Positions 1 through 8,036 of a DNA stretch of 64,000 bases are shown in pieces (positions within the stretch are counted from its first letter, which is position 1; every line of letters begins with the position of its first letter). A program made the position numbers and the translations under genes. This DNA is from Anaerolineales bacterium. GTDB taxonomy: Bacteria > Chloroflexota > Anaerolineae > 4572-78 > J111. The DNA lies in NCBI GenBank assembly GCA_015075185.1, contig JABTUW010000006.1, positions 496,001-560,000 on the forward strand. The letters are read 5' to 3'. The notes under the pieces are model-generated. The model was not told where the DNA came from. It searched no databases and was given only the letters and a program-made list of their open reading frames with translations.

Positions 1-2716
1 GATCACCGGAGCCTGAGGCTAATTGCTTGCCGTCGGGACTCCAGGCGACACCCTGGACCTCGCCGGTATGCCCACGCAAGGTGGTCGCCCGCTCCCCTGT
101 CGCTACATCCCAAATGATAATCGTTTGATCAGGTGAGCTTGAGGCCAATTGTTTGCCGTCGGGACTCCAGGCGACGCGATAGACAATATCGTCGTGACCG
201 CGCAGAATGGACGTCGGTTGCCTTGTGGCCACATCCCAGATAATGATCGTTTTATCAAACGAGCCCGAAGCCAGTTGTTTCCCATCAGGACTCCAGGCTA
301 CGCTAAATGCAGAGCCGGTGTGGCCGCGTAAGGTGGTAAACTGGCCGGTGTCTTTGTCCCAAATGGTAACAGTCTGATCGGCTGAGGCTGAAGCCAATTG
401 CCGGCCATCCGGACTCCAGGCTACAGCAAAGACCGGCCCGGTGTGGTTTTCAAGAGTGGCTTGCAGCGGAAAGTAACGGTAGGGAACTTGCCCGATAACC
501 CGCTCCGCCTCCAGGGTTTGGGTCAGCCCCTGGGCCTCAAAGAGTAAGAGCAGAGCCTGTTCTGGACTTTTATCCAATACACTCTGGGCCTGGCTGGTCA
601 ACTGGCGGGCATTGGCCAGGTTGGTCTGGCGTTGGGCCTCGACGGCATTGGTCTCGGCTATGATTTTTTCAGCCTGGGCGGTAGCCTCGGCTTGAGTGGC
701 TTTAGTGGCTTGAACCTGAGCTTCAGCTTGGGAGCGGACAGCATTGAGAGCCTCTACCTGGGCGGCGTTCTCGGCGTTTTGTGCTCGCATAGCCTCGGCC
801 TGGGCCGTGGCTTCGGCGCGGCTGGCCTGGGTGGCCCCGGCGACGGCTGTGGCAGCGGAGATAGCCTGCTGGGCGGCTGACCGGCTCTGAATGACGGCGA
901 TGACCAGAGCAGCCCCAAGGATAACCAGGACAGTTGCTGCAATCAGCCCGTACCGCCGCATTTGCGCCCGGCGGTAGGCGGCCTCGCTCAAATGCAGCAG
1001 TCGGGCGGCGTCGTCGTCCAGCCGCAAAAACTGGCGTTGGCTGTGGATGATATTAAATTTATCGTCACTCAAGAGCGTGCCGTGCCGCTTGAAGGTGGCT
1101 ACCTCTTGTTGGAGCAGTTCCTCGGCGGCCTTATGGGCCTGGGTTTCCGGGTCCAGTTTGATTTCGGTGAGTAGATAGTCGTGGGCCAACTCGTAAGCCA
1201 GTTGGCTGATAGGTTCATCCTCTTCGACCACATTCAACAGTCGGGTTTCGACCAACTGATCCAGTAGACCGTCCAGGTTCTGGGCGCTGACCAGGTAAGT
1301 GGCCAGGGTGGCCGCCAGGTCGCTCTTGGCCCGGCGAATGCGCCGTTGGTCGGAGGAAACCAGGGCCATCAGCAGGTGGCGGGCAATCTCGCGCTCGGCC
1401 GGGCTGAGGGTGCGGCGCAGTACCCGGTTGAGATGGCCGCGCAAAATACCCTGGGCGCGCCCTTCCTCCTCGTATATTTGCAAGGTAATGGTGGGCGGCG
1501 GTTGTGGATTTTCACCCTGCCGCTCTTGTAAGGTGTTATAGAGGGCCGAGCAGACCAATTGGATTTGGGGAGGCGAGATTTCATCGCTTTGCTCATCGTG
1601 CAAATCTGTGAGCAGCGCCCCGACTAAGGTTGGTTCAAAGGTGATGCCCTGGCGGGCAGCCGGTTCGGTGATAACGGTTTTGGCTTCCAGGAAGTTCAAG
1701 CGGTTAAGCCGGTAATCGTTCTCAAAGGGGTTGCGAATACGGGGTCGAAAGTTAGCCAGGTTGCCAAAAAATTCGGTGCGCAGAGCCAGTACCCAGCGCA
1801 CGTTGAGGCTTTCGTCCTCCAGGCAGCCGGCCAGTTCGGCCACAAAAGCTTGACGAAATTCCTCGTCAAGCAGGGTAAAGACTTCCTCAAACTGGTCAAG
1901 TAATAAATAGAGGGTAGATTGCTGGCCCAACACCTCCGTCACCTGGCGCAAAAAGTCCCGCAGTGAGACTTGGACCAGTTCTGGGTTTTCGGCCAGATTG
2001 GGCAGAAAGGCTCGTTTGATAACCAGGGTGGGGAACTGGTTGTAGGGCAGGAGATAGACCGGCAGATGGCCCTGCCCAATCAGCCGGTTGGCAATGCCCG
2101 CTTGCAGCAGCGAGCTTTTGCCCGCCCCGGACTCGGAATGGAGGATGGTCAGCCGTCCCCGCTGAAGCTGCCGCAGCAAGTCGGCAATGGCCTGGTCGCG
2201 GCCATAAAACAGTTCGGCGTCGCTGAGGGTGTAAGATTGCAACCCTTTGTAGGGGTTGCCGCCGGCGGTATCTGCGGTATCGGTAGCGATAGCCTGGAGG
2301 CGGCGGGCATAATCGCTGACGCCCTCGGCCAGGCGTTGGGCGACAATAGAACGGGCCTTGTCGGCTTCCTCAGCGGCGGTCAGGGCGCGCTCGACAATGT
2401 GACTGATGTTTTGGATAATCTGGTCGCCGGCTACGTAAGTTTCGGCGGTGATGTTGATGACCTGGCCGTCGCGCAGGGCCAGCAGCAGGGGTTTGAGGGC
2501 CTCTTCTAATTCGGCCTCGGATAATTGGCCGGCTAACGCTTGCTCAAGCAGGCTAATCGCATCGTAGTGATCCTGAATTTGATGGAGCAGTTCCAGGGGA
2601 GCATTGCCGCCGTACTTGGCCTGCCGTTCCTGGAGAATGTTGAGGTTTTTGGTTAGCTCAACCAGTTGCTTTCGCCGGGCAGCAACATCCAGAGTCGTTT
2701 GATCGGCGGCAAGCAT
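1..2716 (-). CDS. STAND-type NTPase with C-terminal WD40 repeats (3' end outside window)
   Basis: Read on the minus strand from ATG at 2716, with AGGGGG about 7 nt upstream; the frame stays open to the window edge. The N-terminal ~150 residues are helical and include a GDQI-type motif. A STAND/NACHT-like ATPase follows, with Walker A GAGKSS (K about 200) and Walker B LLLDQFEE (271-278). A single membrane helix lies near residues 585-605, followed by a long Ala/Glu/Gln coiled coil. WD40 repeats start near residue 755; the DNA repeats every 126 bp (42 codons), with one 123-bp step, between 20 and 430. Such proteins are signal-operated switches: the propeller senses a ligand and the ATPase oligomerises. 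The ligand and output are unknown. A defence or signalling role is inference from family. Confidence 0.88.
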   Translation of the reverse strand, partial: MLAADQTTLDVAARRKQLVELTKNLNILQERQAKYGGNAPLELLHQIQDHYDAISLLEQALAGQLSEAELEEALKPLLLALRDGQVINITAETYVAGDQIIQNISHIVERALTAAEEADKARSIVAQRLAEGVSDYARRLQAIATDTADTAGGNPYKGLQSYTLSDAELFYGRDQAIADLLRQLQRGRLTILHSESGAGKSSLLQAGIANRLIGQGHLPVYLLPYNQFPTLVIKRAFLPNLAENPELVQVSLRDFLRQVTEVLGQQSTLYLLLDQFEEVFTLLDEEFRQAFVAELAGCLEDESLNVRWVLALRTEFFGNLANFRPRIRNPFENDYRLNRLNFLEAKTVITEPAARQGITFEPTLVGALLTDLHDEQSDEISPPQIQLVCSALYNTLQERQGENPQPPPTITLQIYEEEGRAQGILRGHLNRVLRRTLSPAEREIARHLLMALVSSDQRRIRRAKSDLAATLATYLVSAQNLDGLLDQLVETRLLNVVEEDEPISQLAYELAHDYLLTEIKLDPETQAHKAAEELLQQEVATFKRHGTLLSDDKFNIIHSQRQFLRLDDDAARLLHLSEAAYRRAQMRRYGLIAATVLVILGAALVIAVIQSRSAAQQAISAATAVAGATQASRAEATAQAEAMRAQNAENAAQVEALNAVRSQAEAQVQATKATQAEATAQAEKIIAETNAVEAQRQTNLANARQLTSQAQSVLDKSPEQALLLLFEAQGLTQTLEAERVIGQVPYRYFPLQATLENHTGPVFAVAWSPDGRQLASASADQTVTIWDKDTGQFTTLRGHTGSAFSVAWSPDGKQLASGSFDKTIIIWDVATRQPTSILRGHDDIVYRVAWSPDGKQLASSSPDQTIIIWDVATGERATTLRGHTGEVQGVAWSPDGKQLASGSGD

Positions 2717-2809
2717 CAGCAAATCCCCCTAATTGCAATGGATAAAAATTAGTTAATATTTGGGACAGACTAATTTTACCCCACGCCGCCGGTAGACACA
2801 AGTGATAAG

Positions 2810-2901
2810 CCAATGTCATTAAGTTAGCATTTTGGAGTAGAGGCTTTAGCCGAGGATCACTCGCCTAAAGGCTCGATACCGATCTTAACTTAATGCCATG
2901 G
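2810..2901. mobile_element. MITE-like element with 9-bp direct repeats
   Basis: The inner ends carry a perfect inverted repeat, CATTAAGTTA at 2817-2826 and its complement at 2886-2895; the outer ends extend it imperfectly (CCAATG / CCATGG). The element is bracketed by AGTGATAAG at 2801-2809 and 2902-2910, as expected of a 9-bp target duplication. The centre folds on itself (GAGGCTTTAGCCGAG against CTCGCCTAAAGGCTC). There is no coding capacity, so any transposase would act in trans. Confidence 0.6.
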
Positions 2902-2944
2902 AGTGATAAGTTATCCGGGAAAATTTCGCTGGCGATAGAAATCG

Positions 2945-2979
2945 CAAGTGGCCGGTCGCAGCCTGCGACCGGCCACTTG
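2945..2979 (-). terminator. 17-bp perfect hairpin after the lipoprotein gene
   Basis: CAAGTGGCCGGTCGCAG at 2945-2961 is followed after one base by its exact complement at 2963-2979. It starts 8 bp beyond the stop of the minus-strand gene ending at 2987. There is no strong U-tract, so it may be a terminator, an mRNA-end stabiliser or a dispersed palindrome. Confidence 0.55.
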
Positions 2980-2986
2980 ATTGAGG

Positions 2987-4051
2987 CTAAGACTTGCGTT
3001 TAAACTTGATAAAGTACCACTGTTTGTCATTTGCGTTGGTGTCAAAAGGAACGTCTTCCGATTGGCGCACTCCGTTGGCGTCTTCCAGGTGCATCACCCA
3101 ACTGGTCGTTTCAATGCCGCCGGGCGGCTCGAATTTGACATTGCCGCTTTTGATGACCTCACCGGGAGCGTTATAACCCTCGTAATACCAGGTGGAGAGG
3201 GGGCTTTCGTAGGTCAGGTTATGATCCAGCCGCGTGCCGACAACTTTCATATCGCCAATCGGGATATCGTTGGGGTCAACAATGGCGACATAGATAACGA
3301 TGAAAGAGTTGGTGGTGGGGCTGTTGTAAAATTCGGCCAGGAGAAAATTATAGCCCGAATCGGCGGGCGCAGCCGCCGCAACCGCCGGAGGCTGGACAGA
3401 CTCGCTACCTGGGGCTAAAGGCGAGCTGAAGGTAGAGACATCTGCCAGGACCGGTGGGGCCGCCGCCACCGCCGGACTGGTGGGTATGGGCGAGGTGAAA
3501 GGAGAGTCAACGACGGGCGGGGGTGCGACCTCGACCGGGACGCTGGGAGGTTCGGGTGGAGGGACATCGGCAGGAAGTGGAGTGGGCATGACGAGGACGA
3601 AGGTAGGGGTAGCTGTAGGCATAGGGGTATCGGTTGGCCAGGGCGTGTCGGTTGGTAGGGGTGTAACCGTACTGGTTGGCGTAGGCGGAATGGTCGGCAA
3701 CTTTACCAGGCGGAGCGGGTCAGTTGGCGTGGCGGTTGGCTCATCGAACATCTGGAGCATTTCAGCGAATAATTTGGCAAAGTTATCCGGGGTCGGCGTG
3801 GCGGTGGGCCGGGGCAGACGAGGCGACGGCAGCGGAACCGGCGCGACAACAGGAGGCGCAGTTTGCTCAGGCAGAGACAATTCACTCAGGCCGGGGACAA
3901 GGGTGGGAGACGCCGATGGCAGCACCACATATCGGGGCCGTGTAGGCATGGGTTTTTCGCGAGCGCCTGAACTTGAGGTCATACTACATGCCAGGCCGGT
4001 TATAAGGAGAATGAGCAAAGGGTAGATGGGGGATAAACGTCGGCGCTTCAT
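2987..4051 (-). CDS. Lipoprotein with Thr/Pro-rich linker and unknown C-terminal domain
   Basis: 354 residues. The N-terminus is a lipoprotein signal (MKRRR, hydrophobic core, lipobox ITGLAC with Cys 22), so the product should be anchored at the outer face of the membrane. Residues ~30-230 are low complexity, rich in Pro, Thr and Val, typical of Chloroflexota surface proteins. The final ~120 residues (from YNFLLAEFYN) form a compact domain that I do not recognise; it carries several WYY/WVMH-type aromatic motifs. Downstream is a strong hairpin. No function can be assigned; a cell-surface role is inferred from the signal only. Confidence 0.8.
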   Translation of the reverse strand: MKRRRLSPIYPLLILLITGLACSMTSSSGAREKPMPTRPRYVVLPSASPTLVPGLSELSLPEQTAPPVVAPVPLPSPRLPRPTATPTPDNFAKLFAEMLQMFDEPTATPTDPLRLVKLPTIPPTPTSTVTPLPTDTPWPTDTPMPTATPTFVLVMPTPLPADVPPPEPPSVPVEVAPPPVVDSPFTSPIPTSPAVAAAPPVLADVSTFSSPLAPGSESVQPPAVAAAAPADSGYNFLLAEFYNSPTTNSFIVIYVAIVDPNDIPIGDMKVVGTRLDHNLTYESPLSTWYYEGYNAPGEVIKSGNVKFEPPGGIETTSWVMHLEDANGVRQSEDVPFDTNANDKQWYFIKFKRKS

Positions 4052-4254
4052 GCGATCACCTGCTTTCTAACTAAACCGACTAACCCTATCTTAGTGAAAC
4101 CTCGCCCGCTTAGCTACGGTTTGAAGCTGCACCTTTCAAGGTTTTATAATAACTGGGTGAACCTCCCTTTCCTCACTTATAATCTTACCAATTTATCAGG
4201 GCAATTTCAATAATACTTAAGAGCGATATTGGGTAATACTAAATGGACTCGGGG

Positions 4255-5955
4255 TCACTGACTGGGCCGCAAGTCTTTGATTTCCAATTGCATCCGCCGC
4301 TCGCCGTTCCATTCGTTGAATTCGAGCATATAAGCAATATCAATTTGCTGGGATAGTCGCAGCCTGTTAGCCCAGTGACTCTGGCGAAAGGCGACTGCGC
4401 TCCAAATTTGCTTGCCGTCGTGCAGGGCCAGGCGGAGATGCTGGTTTTCCTGGCCCATAGTTTTAAGACTTTTAATGGTCAAATTGCGGCTGAGAAAGGT
4501 GGGGGTGGGGTTGCCGTAACCAAACGGCTGCAAGGCAGTGATGGCCTCGGCCAACCCCGGCTTGACCCCCCTTAAATTGACTTCGGCGTCAATCGTGAGG
4601 CTGGGCCGCAGCGCAGCCACGTCCAACCGCTGTTGGGCGACTTGCAAGAGGCGGGCCTCAAAAACCGGCACATTTTCATTGGCCAGGGTAAAGCCGGCGG
4701 CGGCAGCGTGACCGCCATAACGAATTAACAAATCGGCACACTGATCTAACGCCTCGGTGATATGAAAGTCAGGAATACTGCGAGCTGAGCCTTTGGTGTA
4801 CTGGGAACCGCGCTCGGCCACCAGAACAGGCCGGTAAAATTCCTCGCTCAACCGGGAGGCGGCCAGCCCGACAATACCGGGGTTGAAATCGGCGTGGTGA
4901 ATGAAGTAGAGCGGGCGGCGGACGTTGTCGGCCAGAATGGCTTGCCGGGCCACCTCTACGGTTTGTTGAGTCAACCTTTGACGTTCTCGATTCTGCAAAT
5001 CGAGTTGGGTGGCCAGGTGGATGGCTTCAAAATCGGTTGCGGCCATCAGGAGTTGATAAGCAGCCAGAGCGCTGTCGAGGCGGCCGGCGGCGTTAAGACG
5101 TGGTCCAATCGCAAAGCCAATGGTTCCGGCGGAAATGACCGGCCTGGTCCCAATTTTTTCCATTAGAACGGCCAGCCCTGGCCGCAGAGAGTGGTTGAGA
5201 CGGTGCAGGCCAGCCTGGGCTAATTTCCGGTTTTCACCATAGAGCGGGGCCAGATCGGCGATGGTGCCCAGGGCAACCAGATCGAGAAAATCGGTAGGCT
5301 GGAGGCCATTTGCCTGGAATGAGCCGCGATTTGCCAGGGCTTGCACCAATTTATAGGCCAGACCCACTCCGGCCAAATCTTTAAAAGGATAAGTGCAGCC
5401 CGGCTGTTTGGGGTTGATAGCAGCCAAGGCTGGCGGCGCCTCATCGCCGACATGGTGGTGGTCGGTAATGATAATATCCAGCCCCAAGCTGTTGCCATAG
5501 GCCACCTCTTTGACCGAGCGAATGCCGCAGTCAACCGTGAGGACCACTTTCACCCCCTGGCCGGCCAGTTCAGCCAGGGCCTCGTTATTCAGGCCGTACC
5601 CTTCGTCGAAGCGATTGGGGATATAAGCCCGCACCTGCGCTCCCAAAGCGGTCAAAGCCTGGACCATCACCGTCGTGGCTGTAACGCCGTCTACATCGTA
5701 GTCACCGTAGACGGCAATCGTCTCCTGGTTGGCAATCGCCTGGCTAAGACGGGCGACGGCTTCGGCCATGCCTTTCAGAGCGAGAGGGTCATCATTGGAC
5801 CAACTATGAGCCAAAAACTCATGCACTTCCTGGGGTTGGGTGAAGCCACGATTGTAGAGAATTTGGACAATCAGTCGGGGTAAATCGGCAAATTGGGCAA
5901 AATGAGCTTCGGGCGCGCGCGGTGAAACCTCCCACCGTTTTAATGATGTGGACAA
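4255..5955 (-). CDS. recJ: Single-stranded-DNA-specific exonuclease RecJ
   Basis: RecJ degrades single-stranded DNA 5' to 3' in RecF-pathway recombination, mismatch repair and base excision repair. The DHH phosphoesterase motifs are clear: YGDYDVDGVTA for the first Asp cluster and DHHH for motif III. The DHHA1 GGHAAAAGF motif follows, and then a C-terminal OB-like domain ending in LEIKDLRPSQ. The length (about 566 residues) fits the family. I prefer the TTG start at 5955, because GGAG lies 7 nt upstream (5963-5966) and the family N-terminus is short. An in-frame ATG at 5991 has no ribosome site. It is monocistronic in appearance. Confidence 0.93.
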   Translation of the reverse strand: MSTSLKRWEVSPRAPEAHFAQFADLPRLIVQILYNRGFTQPQEVHEFLAHSWSNDDPLALKGMAEAVARLSQAIANQETIAVYGDYDVDGVTATTVMVQALTALGAQVRAYIPNRFDEGYGLNNEALAELAGQGVKVVLTVDCGIRSVKEVAYGNSLGLDIIITDHHHVGDEAPPALAAINPKQPGCTYPFKDLAGVGLAYKLVQALANRGSFQANGLQPTDFLDLVALGTIADLAPLYGENRKLAQAGLHRLNHSLRPGLAVLMEKIGTRPVISAGTIGFAIGPRLNAAGRLDSALAAYQLLMAATDFEAIHLATQLDLQNRERQRLTQQTVEVARQAILADNVRRPLYFIHHADFNPGIVGLAASRLSEEFYRPVLVAERGSQYTKGSARSIPDFHITEALDQCADLLIRYGGHAAAAGFTLANENVPVFEARLLQVAQQRLDVAALRPSLTIDAEVNLRGVKPGLAEAITALQPFGYGNPTPTFLSRNLTIKSLKTMGQENQHLRLALHDGKQIWSAVAFRQSHWANRLRLSQQIDIAYMLEFNEWNGERRMQLEIKDLRPSQ

Positions 5956-6033
5956 CTCTGATCTCCAAAGATTATAACCGACAAAATGCAATTATAATCC
6001 AAAGACCGGCCAGACCCAAACTCGACTGAGGAT

Positions 6034-6060
6034 AAAAAATCCCCCACCAACCGGCGGGGG
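6034..6060 (-). terminator. Rho-independent terminator of the DUF4870 gene
   Basis: On the minus strand a CCCCC...GGGGG stem (6041-6060) with an internal CCGG is followed by ATTTTTT (6034-6040). It lies about 45 bp past the stop at 6106. Confidence 0.75.
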
Positions 6061-6105
6061 ACTGAAAAGGTTTGATTGAGTTATTGAGCCAAATTTTAGA
6101 GCAAT

Positions 6106-6417
6106 TTAAATCCAACCCTGCCCTTTAAGAAAGCCGGTCAGGCCAGGGATTTCAAAGTATTCGCCCTGATAAGCTTTAAAGGCCCAGTAGAACGTGACCA
6201 GCCAGAGCAATAAAGGCACGCAGGCCAAGATGATGGTCCAGCCCAAGACAATGCTGGCGATAATGATAACGACATTTACGGCCAGAGCTTGAACCGCATG
6301 ATACTTTTGGAAAGGGCGCTTTTTCATGTCTTCCACCAGCAGGATGATGAGCGCAACAATCCCAATGGGGTAAGATAGGGCGGCCATCAGTTTATCTTGA
6401 TCATTAATATCGTTCAT
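6106..6417 (-). CDS. DUF4870-family membrane protein
   Basis: About 103 residues from the ATG at 6417 (MNDINDQDK); the longer frame to 6444 lacks support. Three hydrophobic segments are visible (IGIVALIILLV, ALAVNVVIIIASIVLGWTIILA, LLLWLVTFYWAF). The pattern KYHAVQAL between the first two, and an ending in a short soluble tail, match the DUF4870/TIC20-like family of small membrane proteins. The molecular function is unknown. The next gene upstream, a TM2-like protein, is also small and membranous and on the same strand, so both may be co-transcribed. Confidence 0.8.
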   Translation of the reverse strand: MNDINDQDKLMAALSYPIGIVALIILLVEDMKKRPFQKYHAVQALAVNVVIIIASIVLGWTIILACVPLLLWLVTFYWAFKAYQGEYFEIPGLTGFLKGQGWI

Positions 6418-6507
6418 TGGATAATTTTGCCTCACTCGATACAATTATTACTGTTTGATAATTTGTGACGGGTTGTTCACCCTGATGAATTGTTGACACA
6501 GGGGAGT

Positions 6508-6786
6508 TTATTTTTCCCAGAACCACTCCATATCGCCAATAGGCTGGCCTTTTTGAAGCTTGTCGGCCAGCATGTAGGCATCAATGGCGCCCAGGATATT
6601 GATAATAACACCAAGGCCAAATGCACAGTACAGGAGCAACGTCACAACAATCAGGATAATCCCCTTTTTTTGTTGTCCCAGGTATATTTGTCCAACGCCA
6701 CCTAGTAAGAAAAAGCTCAGGATGGCTGCTAAAATTGGGTTTTTAGGCGGGTCACTCGGTTGAATCTGCATGGTTGAGCTGAACAT
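6508..6786 (-). CDS. TM2-like small membrane protein
   Basis: About 92 residues from ATG 6786, which has AGGAGGC 9 nt upstream and is therefore preferred to the longer frame reaching 6876. The sequence KNPILAAILSFFLLGGVGQIYLG followed by KKGI has the two-helix, Gly-rich-turn and YLG layout of TM2-domain proteins. The second hydrophobic stretch is IILIVVTLLLYCAFGLGVIINIL. A cytosolic C-terminus follows (IGDMEWFWEK). The role is unknown; TM2 proteins are often found beside zinc-ribbon or signalling genes, which is not the case here. Confidence 0.72.
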   Translation of the reverse strand: MFSSTMQIQPSDPPKNPILAAILSFFLLGGVGQIYLGQQKKGIILIVVTLLLYCAFGLGVIINILGAIDAYMLADKLQKGQPIGDMEWFWEK

Positions 6787-6916
6787 TCTATTCACTGCCT
6801 CCTTAATTTTTATGTGCAGGTTTGAAATGTTACCAGACGATCTAATTCTAACATAGGTTTGAGTCCCATGCAACATAACCGCTTTTTTTTGGAAAATTTG
6901 GATGCGTTGGGTCCAG

Positions 6917-6949
6917 GATTTTAGATTTTAGATTTTGGATTTTAGATTG
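6917..6949. repeat. Tandem heptamer array (GATTTTA, ~4.7 copies)
   Basis: Copies of GATTTTA start at 6917, 6924, 6931 (last base G) and 6938, with a partial fifth. The array lies in the 5' region of fmt. Unlike other arrays in this window it has no inverted partner. Confidence 0.8.
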
Positions 6950-6996
6950 AATCAGCCTAGAATGAATATAAATTGAAAGACGAGCGTAAATTTTTT

Positions 6997-7992
6997 GTGG
7001 CAAAAAGAATTATTTTTATGGGTACGCCGGATTTTGCCGTGCCGGCTTTATCCGCTTTAATTACCCCCCCACCTCCCCCCGGCCCCCCCCTGCAAGGAGG
7101 GGGAGTAAGGGGGGGGTACGAAGTCGTCGCTGTTGTCACCCAGCCGGACCGCCCCAGCGGGCGGGGCAAGCAGTTGATCCCTTCGCCGGTTAAGCGATTG
7201 GCCCAGAGCGCGGGGTTGAAGGTGCTTCAGCCCGAAACTCTCAAAGATGAAGCAGCCGTGGCTGAACTGGCGGCGCTTCAGCCGGATCTGATGGTGGTGG
7301 CGGCATTTGGCCAGATTTTGCGCCAGAATGTCTTGGCCATGCCGCCATATGGCTGTATCAACATCCATGCCTCGCTGCTGCCGCGCTGGCGAGGCGCTGC
7401 GCCGGTGGCAGCCGCCATTCGCGCCGGCGATGCCGAGACCGGGGTGACGTTGATGCTAATGGATACAGGGTTAGACACCGGCCCCATGCTCGCCCGTCGC
7501 AGTGTACCGATCACCTTTCAGCATACTGCTGGAACGTTAACGGCTGAATTGGCTGAAGTCGGCGCTGCCCTGCTGCTTGAAACGCTGCCTTCCTGGTTCG
7601 CCGGTGATATCGAGCCGCAACCTCAGGATAACAGCCAGGCCACGCTGGCCCCGCGCCTGAAAAAAGAGCAGGGCGCGATCCATTGGACGCAATCGGCCGT
7701 TGAGATTGAGCGCCAGGTCCGCGCCTTTGACCCCTGGCCCGGCACATTTACCGAGGGACCGCGCGGCCCTTTCAAAATCTTGGCGGTCGAGGTAGCTGAG
7801 ATGATTGATCCGCCGCAAACCAGACCCGGTACGGTCTTTAGACACCAAAGCCGAGTCTATGTGTCCACAGGCCAGGGGGTGGTTCGCTTGGTGATCGTGC
7901 AGCCGGCCGGAAAAAAAGAAATGACTGCCGAGGCTATGCTTAACGGTCAGCCTGAACTATTGGGGGCGCGGCTGGGCGAGGTCGAAGTTTAA
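6997..7992 (+). CDS. fmt: Methionyl-tRNA formyltransferase with in-frame repeat insertion
   Basis: Formylates initiator Met-tRNA using 10-formyl-THF. Family motifs are complete: FMGTPDFAVPAL at the start, VTQPDRPSGRG, the catalytic INIHASLLPRWRGAAP, and DTGLDTGPML; the C-terminal tRNA-binding domain is present. I prefer GTG 6997 (VAKRIIFMGTP) over TTG 6973, since neither has a good ribosome site and the first fits the family N-terminus. Between PALSAL and EVVAVV there is an extra stretch of about 21 residues rich in Pro and Gly, where homologues have only about five. It is encoded by a C-tract/G-tract palindrome at 7062-7118. The frame is intact, so the protein is probably functional. Confidence 0.93.
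   Translation: MAKRIIFMGTPDFAVPALSALITPPPPPGPPLQGGGVRGGYEVVAVVTQPDRPSGRGKQLIPSPVKRLAQSAGLKVLQPETLKDEAAVAELAALQPDLMVVAAFGQILRQNVLAMPPYGCINIHASLLPRWRGAAPVAAAIRAGDAETGVTLMLMDTGLDTGPMLARRSVPITFQHTAGTLTAELAEVGAALLLETLPSWFAGDIEPQPQDNSQATLAPRLKKEQGAIHWTQSAVEIERQVRAFDPWPGTFTEGPRGPFKILAVEVAEMIDPPQTRPGTVFRHQSRVYVSTGQGVVRLVIVQPAGKKEMTAEAMLNGQPELLGARLGEVEV
7062..7118. repeat. GC-rich palindromic repeat inserted in fmt
   Basis: TACCCCCCC at the left edge pairs with GGGGGGGTA at the right; inside, CCTCCCC-type and GGAGGGG-type runs face each other around TGCAAG. It resembles the C/G-run hairpins inside the MITE-like element at 16927-17055. It has no target duplication that I can see. Confidence 0.6.
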
Positions 7993-8036
7993 AAGTTAGG
8001 GTCTTATAGGCGTTGAACTGCGGTTGGAAATAAATT

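Noticed and set aside
1..450. Regular 126-bp repeats that could be mistaken for a CRISPR array
   Set aside because: Spacing and content are WD40 codon repeats in a continuous minus-strand frame; there are no short identical repeats with unique spacers.
3480..4025. Plus-strand frame of 181 codons, Gly/Val/Ser-rich
   Set aside because: Antisense shadow of the Thr/Pro linker of the lipoprotein on the minus strand.
5971..5976. TATAAT on the minus strand just before recJ
   Set aside because: It would start transcription almost on the preferred ribosome site, and no -35 is present.
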